From Nitrospira lenta (GTDB lineage Bacteria > Nitrospirota > Nitrospiria > Nitrospirales > Nitrospiraceae): a stretch of DNA of 64,000 nucleotides. How positions within the stretch are numbered: the first letter of the stretch is position 1; the number at the start of each line of letters is the position of its first letter. Position numbers and translations under genes: made by a program. Below, one piece after another: positions 34,745-44,519 of the stretch. The notes under the pieces are model-generated. The model did no database searches, had not been told where the DNA came from, and was given only the letters and a program-made list of their open reading frames with translations. The stretch covers positions 248,001 through 312,000 of the forward strand of contig NZ_OUNR01000017.1 in assembly GCF_900403705.1 (NCBI RefSeq), written 5' to 3'.

Positions 34745-35644
34745 TTACCGCGCTCCTTTCTTTGTCCCAAAGACACGCCGCGTGAGAATCCCAAACTTCT
34801 TCCGGACAGCCGCGGTGATACTCGCTGGAGCGGTCACGATCGCATTGTCCAATGCCCGATGGCAGAGACACGCCGGAGCATCGGCCACAGCCGGCATCAC
34901 TGCCTTGAGCATCTGCTTTGCCAGAGCCACATTCTTGTGAAGCGTGGCCAGGATCGCCTCCACCGTCACGGCTTCCTCCGTCTCATGCCAGCAATCATAG
35001 TCCGTGGCCAGCGCCATGGTCGCGTAACAGAGCTCTGCTTCACGCGCCAGCTTGGCCTCCGGCATATTGGTCATCCCGATCACATCCACACCCCATTGCC
35101 GATACAGCCGCGACTCCGCTTTGGTCGAAAACTGCGGCCCCTCCATGCACAGATACGTGCCGCCGCGATGGAGCGTTGCCCCAACCCCTTCGCCTGCGAC
35201 CGCCAGGACTTGGGCCATCCAGGAACAAATCGGCTCGCCAAAGGCGACATGCGCCACAATGCCCCCCTCAAAAAACGTGGAGGCGCGACGCTTTGTGAGA
35301 TCAATGAACTGATCGGGAATCACGACGTGGCCCGGCTCGATCCGCTCCTTCATACTCCCGACCGCGCTGACCGAGATGACTCGCTGCACACCCAACGATT
35401 TCAGGGCGTAGATATTTGCGCGATAGTTGATTTCGCCGGGATTCAATCGATGTCCTCGACCATGCCGGGAGAGAAACGCGATGGACACCCCATCCAGCCG
35501 TCCCACGCGAATCGCATCCGACGGCGCACCAAACGGCGTACGGATCCGTACGTCGCGCACACCTTTCAGTCCCTCAATGTCGTACAACCCACTCCCGCCG
35601 ATAACCCCTATTGAGGCCTGTGACCCGTTGCTCTTACGTGCCAT
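34745..35644 (-). CDS. mtnP: S-methyl-5'-thioadenosine phosphorylase
   Basis: A 299-residue purine phosphorylase that splits methylthioadenosine to adenine and methylthioribose-1-phosphate in methionine salvage. Signature segments: GVIGGSGLYDIEGL, SRHGRGHRLNPGEINYRANI, EGPQFSTKAESRLYRQWG and DVIGMTNMPEAKLAREAE. Full length for the MTAP family. Followed closely by the PfkB kinase, with miaA 25 bases upstream. Confidence 0.94.
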   Translation of the reverse strand: MARKSNGSQASIGVIGGSGLYDIEGLKGVRDVRIRTPFGAPSDAIRVGRLDGVSIAFLSRHGRGHRLNPGEINYRANIYALKSLGVQRVISVSAVGSMKERIEPGHVVIPDQFIDLTKRRASTFFEGGIVAHVAFGEPICSWMAQVLAVAGEGVGATLHRGGTYLCMEGPQFSTKAESRLYRQWGVDVIGMTNMPEAKLAREAELCYATMALATDYDCWHETEEAVTVEAILATLHKNVALAKQMLKAVMPAVADAPACLCHRALDNAIVTAPASITAAVRKKFGILTRRVFGTKKGAR

Positions 35645-35669
35645 GAACTCATACTCCCGGTTACGTCAC

Positions 35670-36677
35670 TCACGAGGCAGGCTGAGCACGCCGTGTGCCT
35701 AGCGATGCCATGAATTGCTCAATCAGCTCAACGACCCGATCGGCGGTTTGACTGGTAGACTCCTGCGCATCGATCATCAACCACGTAATGCCCGGCTCCT
35801 TTCGAAACCAGGTCATCTGGCGCTTCGCATACTGCCTGGTGTCCTGTTTGAATTGTCGCACCATCTCGATCGCGTCATACTCGCCGGCGAATTGCGCGGC
35901 AAGGTGCCGATACCCCAGCCCCTTCATCGATCCCAGCGCACGGCTATACCCGCGCGCCAGAAGAGCCCGCGTCTCTTCTACCATGCCATGCGCCAGCTGC
36001 CAATCGATACGGGCTTCGATCCGGCGATGGAGATGCTCTTTAGGACGCTGTAGCCCGATCAGCAAGGTGGGAAACGCCGCCGCTTGCAATTGATGACGGG
36101 CGTGCAACGAAGCGAGTGAACAACCGGCCAAGCGATAGACCTCCAGAGCCCGGATCACTTTTGACTCATCGTTGGGATGAAGCCGTGAAGCGGTGACCGG
36201 ATCCACTCGTACAAGCTCGGCGTAGAGGCCTTCGCGCCCCTGCGTGGCCACCAACGCCATGAGTTCCAGCCGGATGTCCGCATCGGCCGCCGGCGCCTCG
36301 CAGATTCCCCGAATCAACGTGCGGATATAGAGTCCGGTACCACCGACAACCAGAGGAAGCCGGCCGGCCCGAATCACTCGATCGATTTCATCCAAGGCAT
36401 CCCGCTGATAGCGCCCGGCGTTATAGGGCTCATCGGGATCCACAAGATCGATGAGCCGGTGCACAATACCTTGCCGCTCTTGCACTGACGGCTTATCCGT
36501 CCCGATGTCCATCCCGCGATAGACCTGGCGGGAATCGGCCGTCAAAATCTCCGTGTTGTAGCGCTGGGCTACCTGGACCCCGACCGCGCTCTTCCCCGTG
36601 GCCGTAGGCCCCAGCAAGACGATGAGGGGGCGATGCCGGCGAATCGTGTCGGCCATCATATCGGATTGAGTGAGCAT
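35670..36677 (-). CDS. miaA: tRNA dimethylallyltransferase MiaA
   Basis: A 335-residue enzyme that prenylates A37 of tRNAs reading UNN codons. P-loop GPTATGKSAV, TADSRQVYRGMDIGT, GGTGLYI and KQDTRQYAKRQMTWFRKE are all present. The ATG at 36677 gives a slightly long N-terminus; an ATG six codons later is also possible. It sits downstream of mutL (24 bases), the common mutL-miaA order. Confidence 0.95.
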   Translation of the reverse strand: MLTQSDMMADTIRRHRPLIVLLGPTATGKSAVGVQVAQRYNTEILTADSRQVYRGMDIGTDKPSVQERQGIVHRLIDLVDPDEPYNAGRYQRDALDEIDRVIRAGRLPLVVGGTGLYIRTLIRGICEAPAADADIRLELMALVATQGREGLYAELVRVDPVTASRLHPNDESKVIRALEVYRLAGCSLASLHARHQLQAAAFPTLLIGLQRPKEHLHRRIEARIDWQLAHGMVEETRALLARGYSRALGSMKGLGYRHLAAQFAGEYDAIEMVRQFKQDTRQYAKRQMTWFRKEPGITWLMIDAQESTSQTADRVVELIEQFMASLGTRRAQPAS

Positions 36678-36701
36678 GGTGAGGATCTCAATTCTGCTCG
36701 A

Positions 36702-38501
36702 CTACCACCCGACCCGGCCAAACAGCTTCTCAAGCTCGTCCCCGGTCAGTTGAAAGACTGTCCGCCGGCCATGCGGGCACGTTTGGATCTTCCCTTCAAC
36801 AAGCCAATCCTCGGTGAGTTGCCGGATCTCCGGAAGGCCCATCGACCGACCGGCTCGCACCGCACTGTGGCAGGCCAACGAGGCTAGAACAGGACGCACG
36901 CGCGCTTCGAGACTCGACGCTTGCCCCCAAAGACTCAGATCCTCCAGCAAATCTTGCAGGAAGGCCGAGGCGTTGATCGGACCGATCCCGAGCGGCACGC
37001 TCCGCACAAGGACGGCCGACTTGCCGAACGGCTCAAGCTCGAGACCTAGTTTCTCCAGTTCACCTTGGTAGCGCTGCAGAAGGGCCGCATGAGGAGCGGA
37101 TAGTTCCACCGACTCCGGGATCAACAACGGTTGCGAGACCATTCCACGAGCCGCCCACGCCCTGTATAATCGCTCAAACAAGACGCGCTCATGGGCCGTA
37201 TGCTGATCGAGGATAGTCAACGCACCACCCACCTGTACAACCAGATACGTGTGGTGCAGCTGTCCGAACACCACCACATCCGACGAAGGAACCCGCACAT
37301 ACGGTTCAGCCGCTTCATTTACAAATGCGAGCTGATCGGTTGCTGTCGGAAGGCGGCCGATTGCCTGAGGGTCTGCCTGACCTGTTCCATCCGAAGGCGT
37401 CGCCGCTTGAGCAGGAAACCAGGTCCGCGATAATCCCCTGCCGATGACCGGCTCTTCAGGTTCTCGCGGAACAAAGGACTCGCCGGCGGCCGGCTCGCTT
37501 CGGCTGAGCGCCTGTCGCACAGCGCGGCGGACCAACTGATGGATCGCTTCCTGCTCCGCAAAGCGAACTTCACGCTTTGAGGGATGTACATTCACATCCA
37601 CACGATCCGGGTCGATCTCTAAAAATATGACGAACTGAGGCTGCTGCCCCTTAGGAAGAAATGATCCATAGCCCTCGACCATCGCATGGGCAACGGCCGC
37701 ATTCCGGACCGGCCGGCGATTGACGAAGAGTTCTTGGGGTGTTCGCGAGGCCTTCGCGTGATTCGGATCGACGATCACTCCGGTAATCCTTGCTCCCGGC
37801 TGTCCGGCTTCTACCAATACCGTCTGATCGAGCAGGAACCGTGGATAGACCTGGCCGATACGGTCCCGGTCCATAGCCACAGCGGGATAGTTCAACGTCT
37901 CCTGCCCGTTGCAGATCAATTTGAAATGCACCCCAGGCCAGGCCAGCGCCGCCTGCTGTACGACGCGCGTGATGTGGGACGATTCCGTCGGAACAGATTT
38001 GAGAAACTTTTTGCGGGCAGGCTGATTGTGGAAAAGATCCGTGACCTCAATGCGTGTCCCGACGATCGGAGACGCATCAAGAATCTGCGGGGCCGCTCCG
38101 CCACGCATCTGCAACTCGGTTCCCACAGAATCCGACTGCATGGCCGTGACGAGCCGCACATTCGAGACCGAGGCAATACTGGGAAGGGCCTCCCCACGAA
38201 ATCCCATCGAGCGGATGGACCATAAATCCTGATCGGATCTCAGTTTGCTGGTGGCATGACGTTCGAAGGCATGCGGCGCGTCGGCCCGGCTCATACCCTC
38301 GCCGTCGTCCGTCACGCGAATGCTCGCGAGGCCCCCGTCCTTGATCTCGACGGAAATGGTCTTGCTCTGCGCATCCAGACTGTTCTCGATAAGCTCTTTG
38401 ACCACGGCGGCAGGGCGTTCGATCACTTCGCCGGCGGCGATTCGGCTGACGACGTCGCCCGGCAAGATGCGAATTTTTCGGCTCGAACTGGTGGTCAGCA
38501 C
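36702..38501 (-). CDS. mutL: DNA mismatch repair protein MutL (endonuclease type)
   Basis: A 599-residue protein. The GHKL ATPase domain shows VVKELIENSLDAQ, DDGEGM and RGEALPSIASV. The C-terminal dimer domain has DQHTAHERVLFE, close to the DQHA-x2-E-x4-E metal site of nicking MutL proteins (Thr for Ala), and CPHGRRTVF near the end. It should therefore nick DNA itself, fitting the absence of mutH in sight. The GTG at 38501 has TGGAG 9 bases upstream; a longer frame overlaps cpoB. Confidence 0.94.
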   Translation of the reverse strand: MLTTSSSRKIRILPGDVVSRIAAGEVIERPAAVVKELIENSLDAQSKTISVEIKDGGLASIRVTDDGEGMSRADAPHAFERHATSKLRSDQDLWSIRSMGFRGEALPSIASVSNVRLVTAMQSDSVGTELQMRGGAAPQILDASPIVGTRIEVTDLFHNQPARKKFLKSVPTESSHITRVVQQAALAWPGVHFKLICNGQETLNYPAVAMDRDRIGQVYPRFLLDQTVLVEAGQPGARITGVIVDPNHAKASRTPQELFVNRRPVRNAAVAHAMVEGYGSFLPKGQQPQFVIFLEIDPDRVDVNVHPSKREVRFAEQEAIHQLVRRAVRQALSRSEPAAGESFVPREPEEPVIGRGLSRTWFPAQAATPSDGTGQADPQAIGRLPTATDQLAFVNEAAEPYVRVPSSDVVVFGQLHHTYLVVQVGGALTILDQHTAHERVLFERLYRAWAARGMVSQPLLIPESVELSAPHAALLQRYQGELEKLGLELEPFGKSAVLVRSVPLGIGPINASAFLQDLLEDLSLWGQASSLEARVRPVLASLACHSAVRAGRSMGLPEIRQLTEDWLVEGKIQTCPHGRRTVFQLTGDELEKLFGRVGW

Positions 38502-38568
38502 AACACGACACTCCACAGCATCTCGACGAAGGCCGACTGCGTGAGGCAGGAATCGCGCGCCGGGACCG

Positions 38569-39342
38569 TCACCGAATATCGGCGAGTTTATTCTTCGCGA
38601 GCTTGGCTTCGTCCGAGGTAGGAAACTCTTCAATCACCCGCTTGAGATATCTTCTGGACTTCACCAAATCCCCGGTTTCCGCCGTCGCCAAACCCAGCTT
38701 GTAGAGGGCGGCAGAAACTTTTTCGTTCCCGGGGTACTCCGCCACGAGATACTCGAACGTCGTCGTAGCCCGCGCGTAGTCCTTCTGATTATAGAGCGAT
38801 TCTCCCAACCAGTAATGCGCATTCGGCGTCAATGAAGTCCCGGCGAAGTCTTTGGTGAACCGCTGAAATCCTGATACCGCCAGGTCATACTTTCCGTTCA
38901 GAAAATCGTTGTAGGCGAGATTGAAGGCGGATGTCGGCGTGATGCCGGGCATGCCAGACACAATCGGGGCACTCTCGACGGGCCCCGTCGACTTGCCCGG
39001 CTTCGCCGTTTTAGGTGCCTCGGGCACGCTTACGTCGGTTCGGGCTGATGCAAGACCGACACTGTCTTCGAGCTTAGCCAGCTTCGACTCCAGCTTTTGA
39101 AGGCGCGCCGCCAGCTCATCAACTCGCGGCTTTCCCGACTCAACATCCTTGACGCGTTCGACCGATTCGAGACGCCTCAAAACCGCATCGACCCGCTGAT
39201 GGTCCTGTTCTTGGGAACGCGACACCGTCGACAGGTGGTCGCGCAATTCAACAAAGTCCGCATGCTTAGCGCAGCCCGGCAAGATCAGTAACGAGCCCAC
39301 GATGCCGATCGCCGTCATGTGAGGAAGAATGTACGCGTGCAT
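38569..39342 (-). CDS. cpoB: CpoB/YbgF-like Tol-Pal coordinator, lipoprotein form
   Basis: A 257-residue protein. A short coiled coil (about 35-100) with heptad Leu is followed by TPR repeats (about 130-255) of the YbgF type, including AFNLAYNDFLNGKYDLAVSG and HYWLGESLYNQKDYARA. CpoB couples Tol energy to peptidoglycan synthesis. Unlike the Escherichia coli protein it has a lipobox (LPGC, about residue 24), so it should be lipidated. It is the second of two YbgF-like genes in tandem. Confidence 0.88.
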   Translation of the reverse strand: MHAYILPHMTAIGIVGSLLILPGCAKHADFVELRDHLSTVSRSQEQDHQRVDAVLRRLESVERVKDVESGKPRVDELAARLQKLESKLAKLEDSVGLASARTDVSVPEAPKTAKPGKSTGPVESAPIVSGMPGITPTSAFNLAYNDFLNGKYDLAVSGFQRFTKDFAGTSLTPNAHYWLGESLYNQKDYARATTTFEYLVAEYPGNEKVSAALYKLGLATAETGDLVKSRRYLKRVIEEFPTSDEAKLAKNKLADIR

Positions 39343-39347
39343 GAAAT

Positions 39348-40907
39348 CTATCGACCCTCCTTCAACTGAACCAGCTTGTCAGATGCTTTTCCAGCTTCCG
39401 GACTCCTTGGATACAGCGTGACCACTTGTTTAAATGCCGACGAGGCCCGCTTCTTATCCTTCAACGCCAGATAGGCGTACCCCTTCTTCAAAATAGCGGC
39501 AGGCACTTTCTCGCTTCGCGGATAGTCCGATTCGACCTTGTCATACGCATCGATCGCCCGCTTGAAGTCCTTAGCTCCGTAATAGGCTTCCCCGAGCCAA
39601 TAGCGGGCATTCGGCGCAAGATCCGAGTTCGGGTAGTTGGCAATGAACGCCGAAAATCCCCGGCGCGCTCCCTCTAAGTCACCGTCGCGAAAGAGAGCCA
39701 GCACCCGTTCATATTGTCCGCGGTCTGCCGCGATATCGCCCGCTGGAGCAGGGGCAGCAACAACCGGAGCGTCCACGGGAGCGGGAATCGACGCCACCGG
39801 AGCAGCGGAACTCTCCGCCTCATCCGATGAAACCGGCTGTGACTGCGTCAGGGATGAGGACGGAGCAGGCTCAGCCTCGTGTACGTGCCGTTCAGGCGCG
39901 GGAGCTTCCGGCGCAGGAGAGAGAGTCGACCGCTGTGCCTGTTTGAGACTCTGCGTCCGTCCTCCGTTTTTTTGGCCCACTTGTTCCAATGACCGGCCTA
40001 ATGAATCGATCCGGCGATCCTGCTCATCGAACCGCGCCGTGAATTTCTGGCTGACAGACTCCAGCGTCTTCACGACGGATGCGACGCTTTTGTTGACCCC
40101 ATCAAGATGGCCGCTCATGGACCGATTGGACTCGTTGATATGGGACACCGCCGCTTTATTCTCGGCATCGACCTTCCCCGAGATCGCCCGAGTTTCCTGC
40201 TCATCCTGAATAACGCGATCATTCAAGCTGGTAAATGCCGTTTTGAATCCTGTAAGCGACTGATTGAACTGGGTCAGATTCTGAGACACTTTCTGATCCA
40301 AACTCTGCTGACTCGCCTCCAAGTCCCTCCGCTGCCCATCCAGCCGCTCAGCCACTTTCCGATCCAGCACCTCGTTGCTCTGCTTCACGGCCGTCAGGAC
40401 ATCGCGCTTGAGATCGTCCGTCGCCTTGCTGACCATTTTGGACAACTCGTCGAGGCGCGCATTCACCTTGGCATCTTGCGTTTCGAGACTTTTCTGGAGC
40501 CATACGTACCGAGTATTGGTATCCGCCTCGAGCTTGGCCGCCAGCTGCTCCAGCTTCTTCGTTTGCTGTTCCAACTGTGCCGAGCGGTGCTTGAGATCTT
40601 CCTGCTTGGACTGGAGATCCTCCGCTTGATGACGGGCCTTTTCAAGTTCCCCGCGGAGTTGCGGAAGATCTTGCTCCCGCAGAGTGGAAATCTCCTGGCT
40701 CTGCCGCGCGCGCGTCTGAGAGAACTGATCGTCCTGCTGCTTCAGTTTCTGCTGCAGGGTGCGCTCAGTTTGTTTGAGATCGGCTTGTTGCGCCACACAT
40801 CCGGACAACAATGTGAAGAGCATGACGAGAACAACAGCCACCGCACACCTCACTTGCTGGAGATGATCCTGATCCATTCTCACCATCCGCGCAGCACCCC
40901 ACCGCAT
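39348..40907 (-). CDS. long coiled-coil lipoprotein with YbgF/CpoB-type TPR end
   Basis: A 519-residue lipoprotein (lipobox LLSGC, about residue 37). Residues about 40-300 are almost pure coiled coil, rich in Gln, Lys and Leu. A Pro/Ala-rich linker (about 320-385) leads to a C-terminal TPR domain (about 390-515) closely like that of the neighbouring cpoB, including RYWLGEAYYGAKDFKRAIDAY. It lies 6 bases after pal and 5 before cpoB. It may span from outer membrane to peptidoglycan as a second coordinator. The start is uncertain: ATGs at codons 8 and 11 are possible. Confidence 0.82.
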   Translation of the reverse strand: MRWGAARMVRMDQDHLQQVRCAVAVVLVMLFTLLSGCVAQQADLKQTERTLQQKLKQQDDQFSQTRARQSQEISTLREQDLPQLRGELEKARHQAEDLQSKQEDLKHRSAQLEQQTKKLEQLAAKLEADTNTRYVWLQKSLETQDAKVNARLDELSKMVSKATDDLKRDVLTAVKQSNEVLDRKVAERLDGQRRDLEASQQSLDQKVSQNLTQFNQSLTGFKTAFTSLNDRVIQDEQETRAISGKVDAENKAAVSHINESNRSMSGHLDGVNKSVASVVKTLESVSQKFTARFDEQDRRIDSLGRSLEQVGQKNGGRTQSLKQAQRSTLSPAPEAPAPERHVHEAEPAPSSSLTQSQPVSSDEAESSAAPVASIPAPVDAPVVAAPAPAGDIAADRGQYERVLALFRDGDLEGARRGFSAFIANYPNSDLAPNARYWLGEAYYGAKDFKRAIDAYDKVESDYPRSEKVPAAILKKGYAYLALKDKKRASSAFKQVVTLYPRSPEAGKASDKLVQLKEGR

Positions 40908-40913
40908 AGGATC

Positions 40914-41612
40914 TTACTTCCCCGACTTCACGACCACATGGCCGCGGCGATTCTGGGCATAGCAGGCTTCGCTATGGTCTTTGCAAAACGGGCGCTCTTT
41001 CCCGTACGACACCACGCCCAAGCGATTGGCGCTCACACCAAGTTCAACCAAGTAGTTCCGGGCCGCCTTCGCGCGCTTCTCGCCCAGCACGAGGTTATAG
41101 GCCGATGTTCCACGCTCATCGCAATGTCCTTCAATCTTCAATTGGGCCCCAGGATTTCCCTTGATCCACTCGGCGTCGCGGGAGAGCGCCTGGCGGCCTT
41201 CCTCTGAAACCGCAAAGCTATCGTACCCGAAGAACACATCTCGCAAACCGGCCGCATCAGCCGCGGCTTGCTCGGACAGAATTTCATCCATCTGACGTCC
41301 GCTCTGGGAGGGGTCCAGCTTCGCCATCATCGTCCCGCCGTTCACGCGCTCCTCGCCGGGATTCTTATCAAGTCCGCGTAACCCGCCCGATCCGTCCCGA
41401 CCGGCCAGCGACGTGTCGGGGAAATTGGAGCTGACTCCGCCACTGGTTGGTCCGCCGATTCCACCGGCACCGGGAGTTCCTTTGGCCATGCCAGCCTGTG
41501 AAGACTGGGTATCTCCGCCGGCCTGCACAGACTTCTTCGAACAGCCCGGCACCGTGACCAGCAACAGACCGGCCAGCATTGGAATAGACCACTGTGATAA
41601 CGTCGCGCTCAT
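40914..41612 (-). CDS. pal: peptidoglycan-associated lipoprotein Pal
   Basis: A 232-residue outer-membrane lipoprotein. The lipobox is VPGC (about residue 21), followed by a Gly/Ser-rich linker. The OmpA-like domain (about 115-230) has VFFGYDSFAVSEEG, IEGHCDERGTSAYNLVLGEKRA and SYGKERPFC; its Asp and Arg bind diaminopimelate of peptidoglycan. The ATG at 41612 has AAGGAG 7 bases upstream. It forms the outer end of the Tol-Pal link. Confidence 0.95.
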   Translation of the reverse strand: MSATLSQWSIPMLAGLLLVTVPGCSKKSVQAGGDTQSSQAGMAKGTPGAGGIGGPTSGGVSSNFPDTSLAGRDGSGGLRGLDKNPGEERVNGGTMMAKLDPSQSGRQMDEILSEQAAADAAGLRDVFFGYDSFAVSEEGRQALSRDAEWIKGNPGAQLKIEGHCDERGTSAYNLVLGEKRAKAARNYLVELGVSANRLGVVSYGKERPFCKDHSEACYAQNRRGHVVVKSGK

Positions 41613-41697
41613 AGATTCACTCCTTCTTCTAGAGATATCTCCCGGCCTATCCGGCGAGACCTCTTCCATGTGTGATCGTGTGTATCGACCAGGTGAA

Positions 41698-43020
41698 TTA
41701 CGACGCCGGCGACCAGGCCGGCGCACTGTTGTGCGTGCCAGTAAATGTGACCCGCTCCAAATCTTTTCCGTCTGCGTTAATCATATAAATCTGGCTCTTC
41801 CCATCCACGGTCGAGCTAAACACCAGATGCCTTCCGTCCGGAGACCAGGACGGCGAATCCTCAACCCCCGGCCCCGCCGTGAGCTGCACGCGCTTCTGCC
41901 CGTCCGGCGTAATGAGGCACAGCTTATACTCTTTCTTGGGTGTCCGGCACACATACGCAATCCAGTTTCCCCGTGGCGACCACGCCGGGGCCGCATTGTA
42001 GTCCCCCTCAAACGTCAGGCGGCGAACATTCGTGCCGTCGGCGCTCATGAGAAATACCTGAGGGCCGCCGCTTCGATCCGACGCAAACGCCAGTTCTCGT
42101 CCTGAGGGAGCCCAGGACGGCGAGAGATCTCCGGACGCGTGCGTCGTCATGCGTTGCATGGCCTTGGTTCTGGTATCGAGTTTATAGAGCTCTGAATTGC
42201 CCTCATGACTCGATGCGAAGGCCAGAAAGTTACCATCGGGCGACAGCGCCGGCGTGATATTCAATCCGGCCAGCGACACAATCGTCCACCGCTTGCCGGT
42301 AGCCAATTCGATCATATCGATATCCTGCGTGTTGCGATTGCGATAGGCCGTAAATACCAGAAAGCGGCGGTCCGGCGACCAGCGCGGCATCAGGTTCAAA
42401 AATCCATCCGAGGTCAGCTGGCGCGGCTCATACCCATCATAGTCCATCACGAACAACTCCCGCGCCGTTCCCTGCTCAGACACGTAAGCAATTTTGGTGC
42501 GGGCAATGCCTGGTTCGCCGGTATACCGAAACACTAACTCATCTGCAAAACGATGGGCCATCAGCCGCACGACTGAAGAAGATCCGACATAGCGCTTCCC
42601 GCCGACAATTTCATCCGATTCGCCATCATAGACGAATCCGTCCATGCTGACATCGGCGTCCTTGTCCCCGGCCTTCGCACCGGCCTTTCCCCAAACCAAG
42701 ACCGAGACGCCGTTTTCCTTTGCCTGCTTGAACGCGGGATGTGGGCCCGTGCCGATATCCCGCACTTTGATGCCGAGACTCGGAAGATCCACGAGCGAAA
42801 ATACGAGCGAGCGCCGGATATCGGCTTTCAGCACCTCTTCCAGCCGTCCGCCCAACCACTCCGGGCCGCCCACGTTCTGGATCCCGATCACGCCCAGAGG
42901 AATCTTTTGAAAATCTGGCCGGGTTGCTTCAAGAAACACATCGGTCGCGCCGGATTCGATGATCCCGATGAGCCCACCCAAGACCAGACAACCCGTTATG
43001 CACCACGTTCTGAATGTCAT
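41698..43020 (-). CDS. tolB: Tol-Pal periplasmic protein TolB
   Basis: A 440-residue exported protein. An N-terminal signal precedes an alpha/beta domain (about 30-160). A six-bladed WD40-like propeller (about 165-440) shows repeated PxWSPDGR-type motifs, for example LMPRWSPDRRFLVF and SPSWSPDGRHLVFSS. TolB binds Pal and is released by TolA at the division site. It starts 3 bases after the tolA stop. Confidence 0.94.
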   Translation of the reverse strand: MTFRTWCITGCLVLGGLIGIIESGATDVFLEATRPDFQKIPLGVIGIQNVGGPEWLGGRLEEVLKADIRRSLVFSLVDLPSLGIKVRDIGTGPHPAFKQAKENGVSVLVWGKAGAKAGDKDADVSMDGFVYDGESDEIVGGKRYVGSSSVVRLMAHRFADELVFRYTGEPGIARTKIAYVSEQGTARELFVMDYDGYEPRQLTSDGFLNLMPRWSPDRRFLVFTAYRNRNTQDIDMIELATGKRWTIVSLAGLNITPALSPDGNFLAFASSHEGNSELYKLDTRTKAMQRMTTHASGDLSPSWAPSGRELAFASDRSGGPQVFLMSADGTNVRRLTFEGDYNAAPAWSPRGNWIAYVCRTPKKEYKLCLITPDGQKRVQLTAGPGVEDSPSWSPDGRHLVFSSTVDGKSQIYMINADGKDLERVTFTGTHNSAPAWSPAS

Positions 43021-43023
43021 GGC

Positions 43024-44067
43024 TTATCCGTTTTGCTCTCCAACTGAAAACGTGAAATGGGCATCGAAATAGGACTCGGTGAGATCCGCGGGAAACATCG
43101 GCAACGGATTGGCCGTCACCACCGCTCGCTTCCCCGCCAAATCGAAATACTCGTTTCCAGACGACTGCTCGACCGCCACGCCGCTCACACTCCCATCACG
43201 ATGCAATCGAAACTTCACCACCACGCTGTAGACCTGCGCCGTCACATCAACGGGAGGTGCGGACCACATGCTGCTGATCTTGCGGCGCACCTGCGCCAAG
43301 TAGACATTGGATCCCGGGGCCATCCCCGGAACCTTCAAGGTCGTGTCCACGGCTTTCACGCTCGGCGCCTTCGTCTCCAACTGCGGAACCGGCGTCGGTT
43401 GAGATTCCGCATGGGCCGCCTTGGACTCTTTCGGCAACTCCGGCTTTTTAATCTTGTTGAGCTCTTCGTCCAACTCTCGATTGAGCTCGTCGGTCAACGA
43501 CGTTCGGGACTTCGTTTCCGCCGGTTTTTTTGTCGCGGTCTTCGCCTCGGACACCACCGGAACATCCGGCAACTTCAGCTTCGAGATATTCGCAACCGCC
43601 GGCTCCTGCACTTTTTTCGGCTTGTCGGCCGGACTGTAATCGCCAAACTTCGGAGCGTCCGGAGGCAGCTCAATGCCCTTCAACAGATCACGCATCGGAT
43701 TTTGCGCGGCCTTGGAGGGAGCAGCCACCTCTCGCGGCACTACAGGCGGCAATACTGGAGCAGCTTTCACCGGAGGCGTCGGGACCGGAGTCTCGACCTG
43801 CTTGACCGGCGCTTTCACCGGCTCAACTGCTTTCACGGGCTCGACCGCCTTGACCGGAGGGGTCGGCAGACTGGCCAGAGATATTTCGATAGATGCCAAC
43901 GGCCGCTCGCCATGTTGCGGGAATCGCACCCAGGTGACGAGAATAAAGGCACCCAGATGAAGCGCGACGGACCATATCACCGCCTGCTTCAAGCGGCGGG
44001 TCACCTGGTCCTGCAGTCCCTCATCCAGCCAAGCCCGGGAGTGCGCTGCAACCTGTACCATGGCCAA
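43024..44067 (-). CDS. tolA: TolA/TonB-type energy transducer
   Basis: A 347-residue bitopic protein. One membrane helix (about 28-46) follows a short cytoplasmic start. A long Pro/Lys/Val spacer (about 65-250) includes repeated PVKAVE units (about 72-90). The C-terminal domain (about 255-345) is of the TonB/TolA type, with VYLAQVRRKISSMWSAPP and VVKFRLHRDGSVSGVAVEQSSG. It transmits proton-motive force from TolQR to TolB/Pal. The C-terminal domain looks TonB-like, so TonB is an alternative name; gene order argues for TolA. Confidence 0.88.
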   Translation of the reverse strand: MAMVQVAAHSRAWLDEGLQDQVTRRLKQAVIWSVALHLGAFILVTWVRFPQHGERPLASIEISLASLPTPPVKAVEPVKAVEPVKAPVKQVETPVPTPPVKAAPVLPPVVPREVAAPSKAAQNPMRDLLKGIELPPDAPKFGDYSPADKPKKVQEPAVANISKLKLPDVPVVSEAKTATKKPAETKSRTSLTDELNRELDEELNKIKKPELPKESKAAHAESQPTPVPQLETKAPSVKAVDTTLKVPGMAPGSNVYLAQVRRKISSMWSAPPVDVTAQVYSVVVKFRLHRDGSVSGVAVEQSSGNEYFDLAGKRAVVTANPLPMFPADLTESYFDAHFTFSVGEQNG

Positions 44068-44075
44068 CCGATGTC

Positions 44076-44519
44076 CTATTTATTGCGACGCGGGATCGCC
44101 ACGTCTGTCACCCGCTCAGGTCCGGCAGGATCGGTCACCATCCCCAGCTTCTCGATCCCGGCCTTCTTCACCCCGTCCATCACTTGCACCACCACGCCAT
44201 AGGGCACGTCGCGATCGGCCCGAAGATAGACCGACACATCGGCATGTTCTTCCTTGAGGAGTTTCAACTTGCGTTCCAATTGGACGGCACTCACCTGATC
44301 CTTGTCGAGATACAAGCGTTGATCCTTCTCGATCGTCAGCACCGCCCGAATTTCCGGCTTGATCGTGTTCGATGCAGACACCGGCAACTTGATATCCATG
44401 CCTCGATAGAGCATCGGTGCCGTCACCATGAAAATGACCAGCAACACCAGCACGACATCGACCAGAGGAATAATATTGATCTCCGCCATGAAGCGGCGCT
44501 GGCGCGTTTCGAGGATCAT
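44076..44519 (-). CDS. tolR: TolR/ExbD proton-channel subunit
   Basis: A 147-residue protein with one N-terminal helix, INIIPLVDVVLVLLVIFMV, containing the essential Asp (VDV) that takes part in proton flow. A periplasmic dimer domain follows, with VYLRADRDVPYGVVVQVMD. It overlaps tolQ by 4 bases (ATGA). Confidence 0.94.
   Translation of the reverse strand: MILETRQRRFMAEINIIPLVDVVLVLLVIFMVTAPMLYRGMDIKLPVSASNTIKPEIRAVLTIEKDQRLYLDKDQVSAVQLERKLKLLKEEHADVSVYLRADRDVPYGVVVQVMDGVKKAGIEKLGMVTDPAGPERVTDVAIPRRNK

Noticed and set aside
43800-43870. Repeat array in tolA as a DNA repeat element
   Set aside because: The repetition encodes PVKAVE units of the TolA spacer and is confined to the coding frame, so it is a protein repeat and not a mobile or CRISPR repeat.
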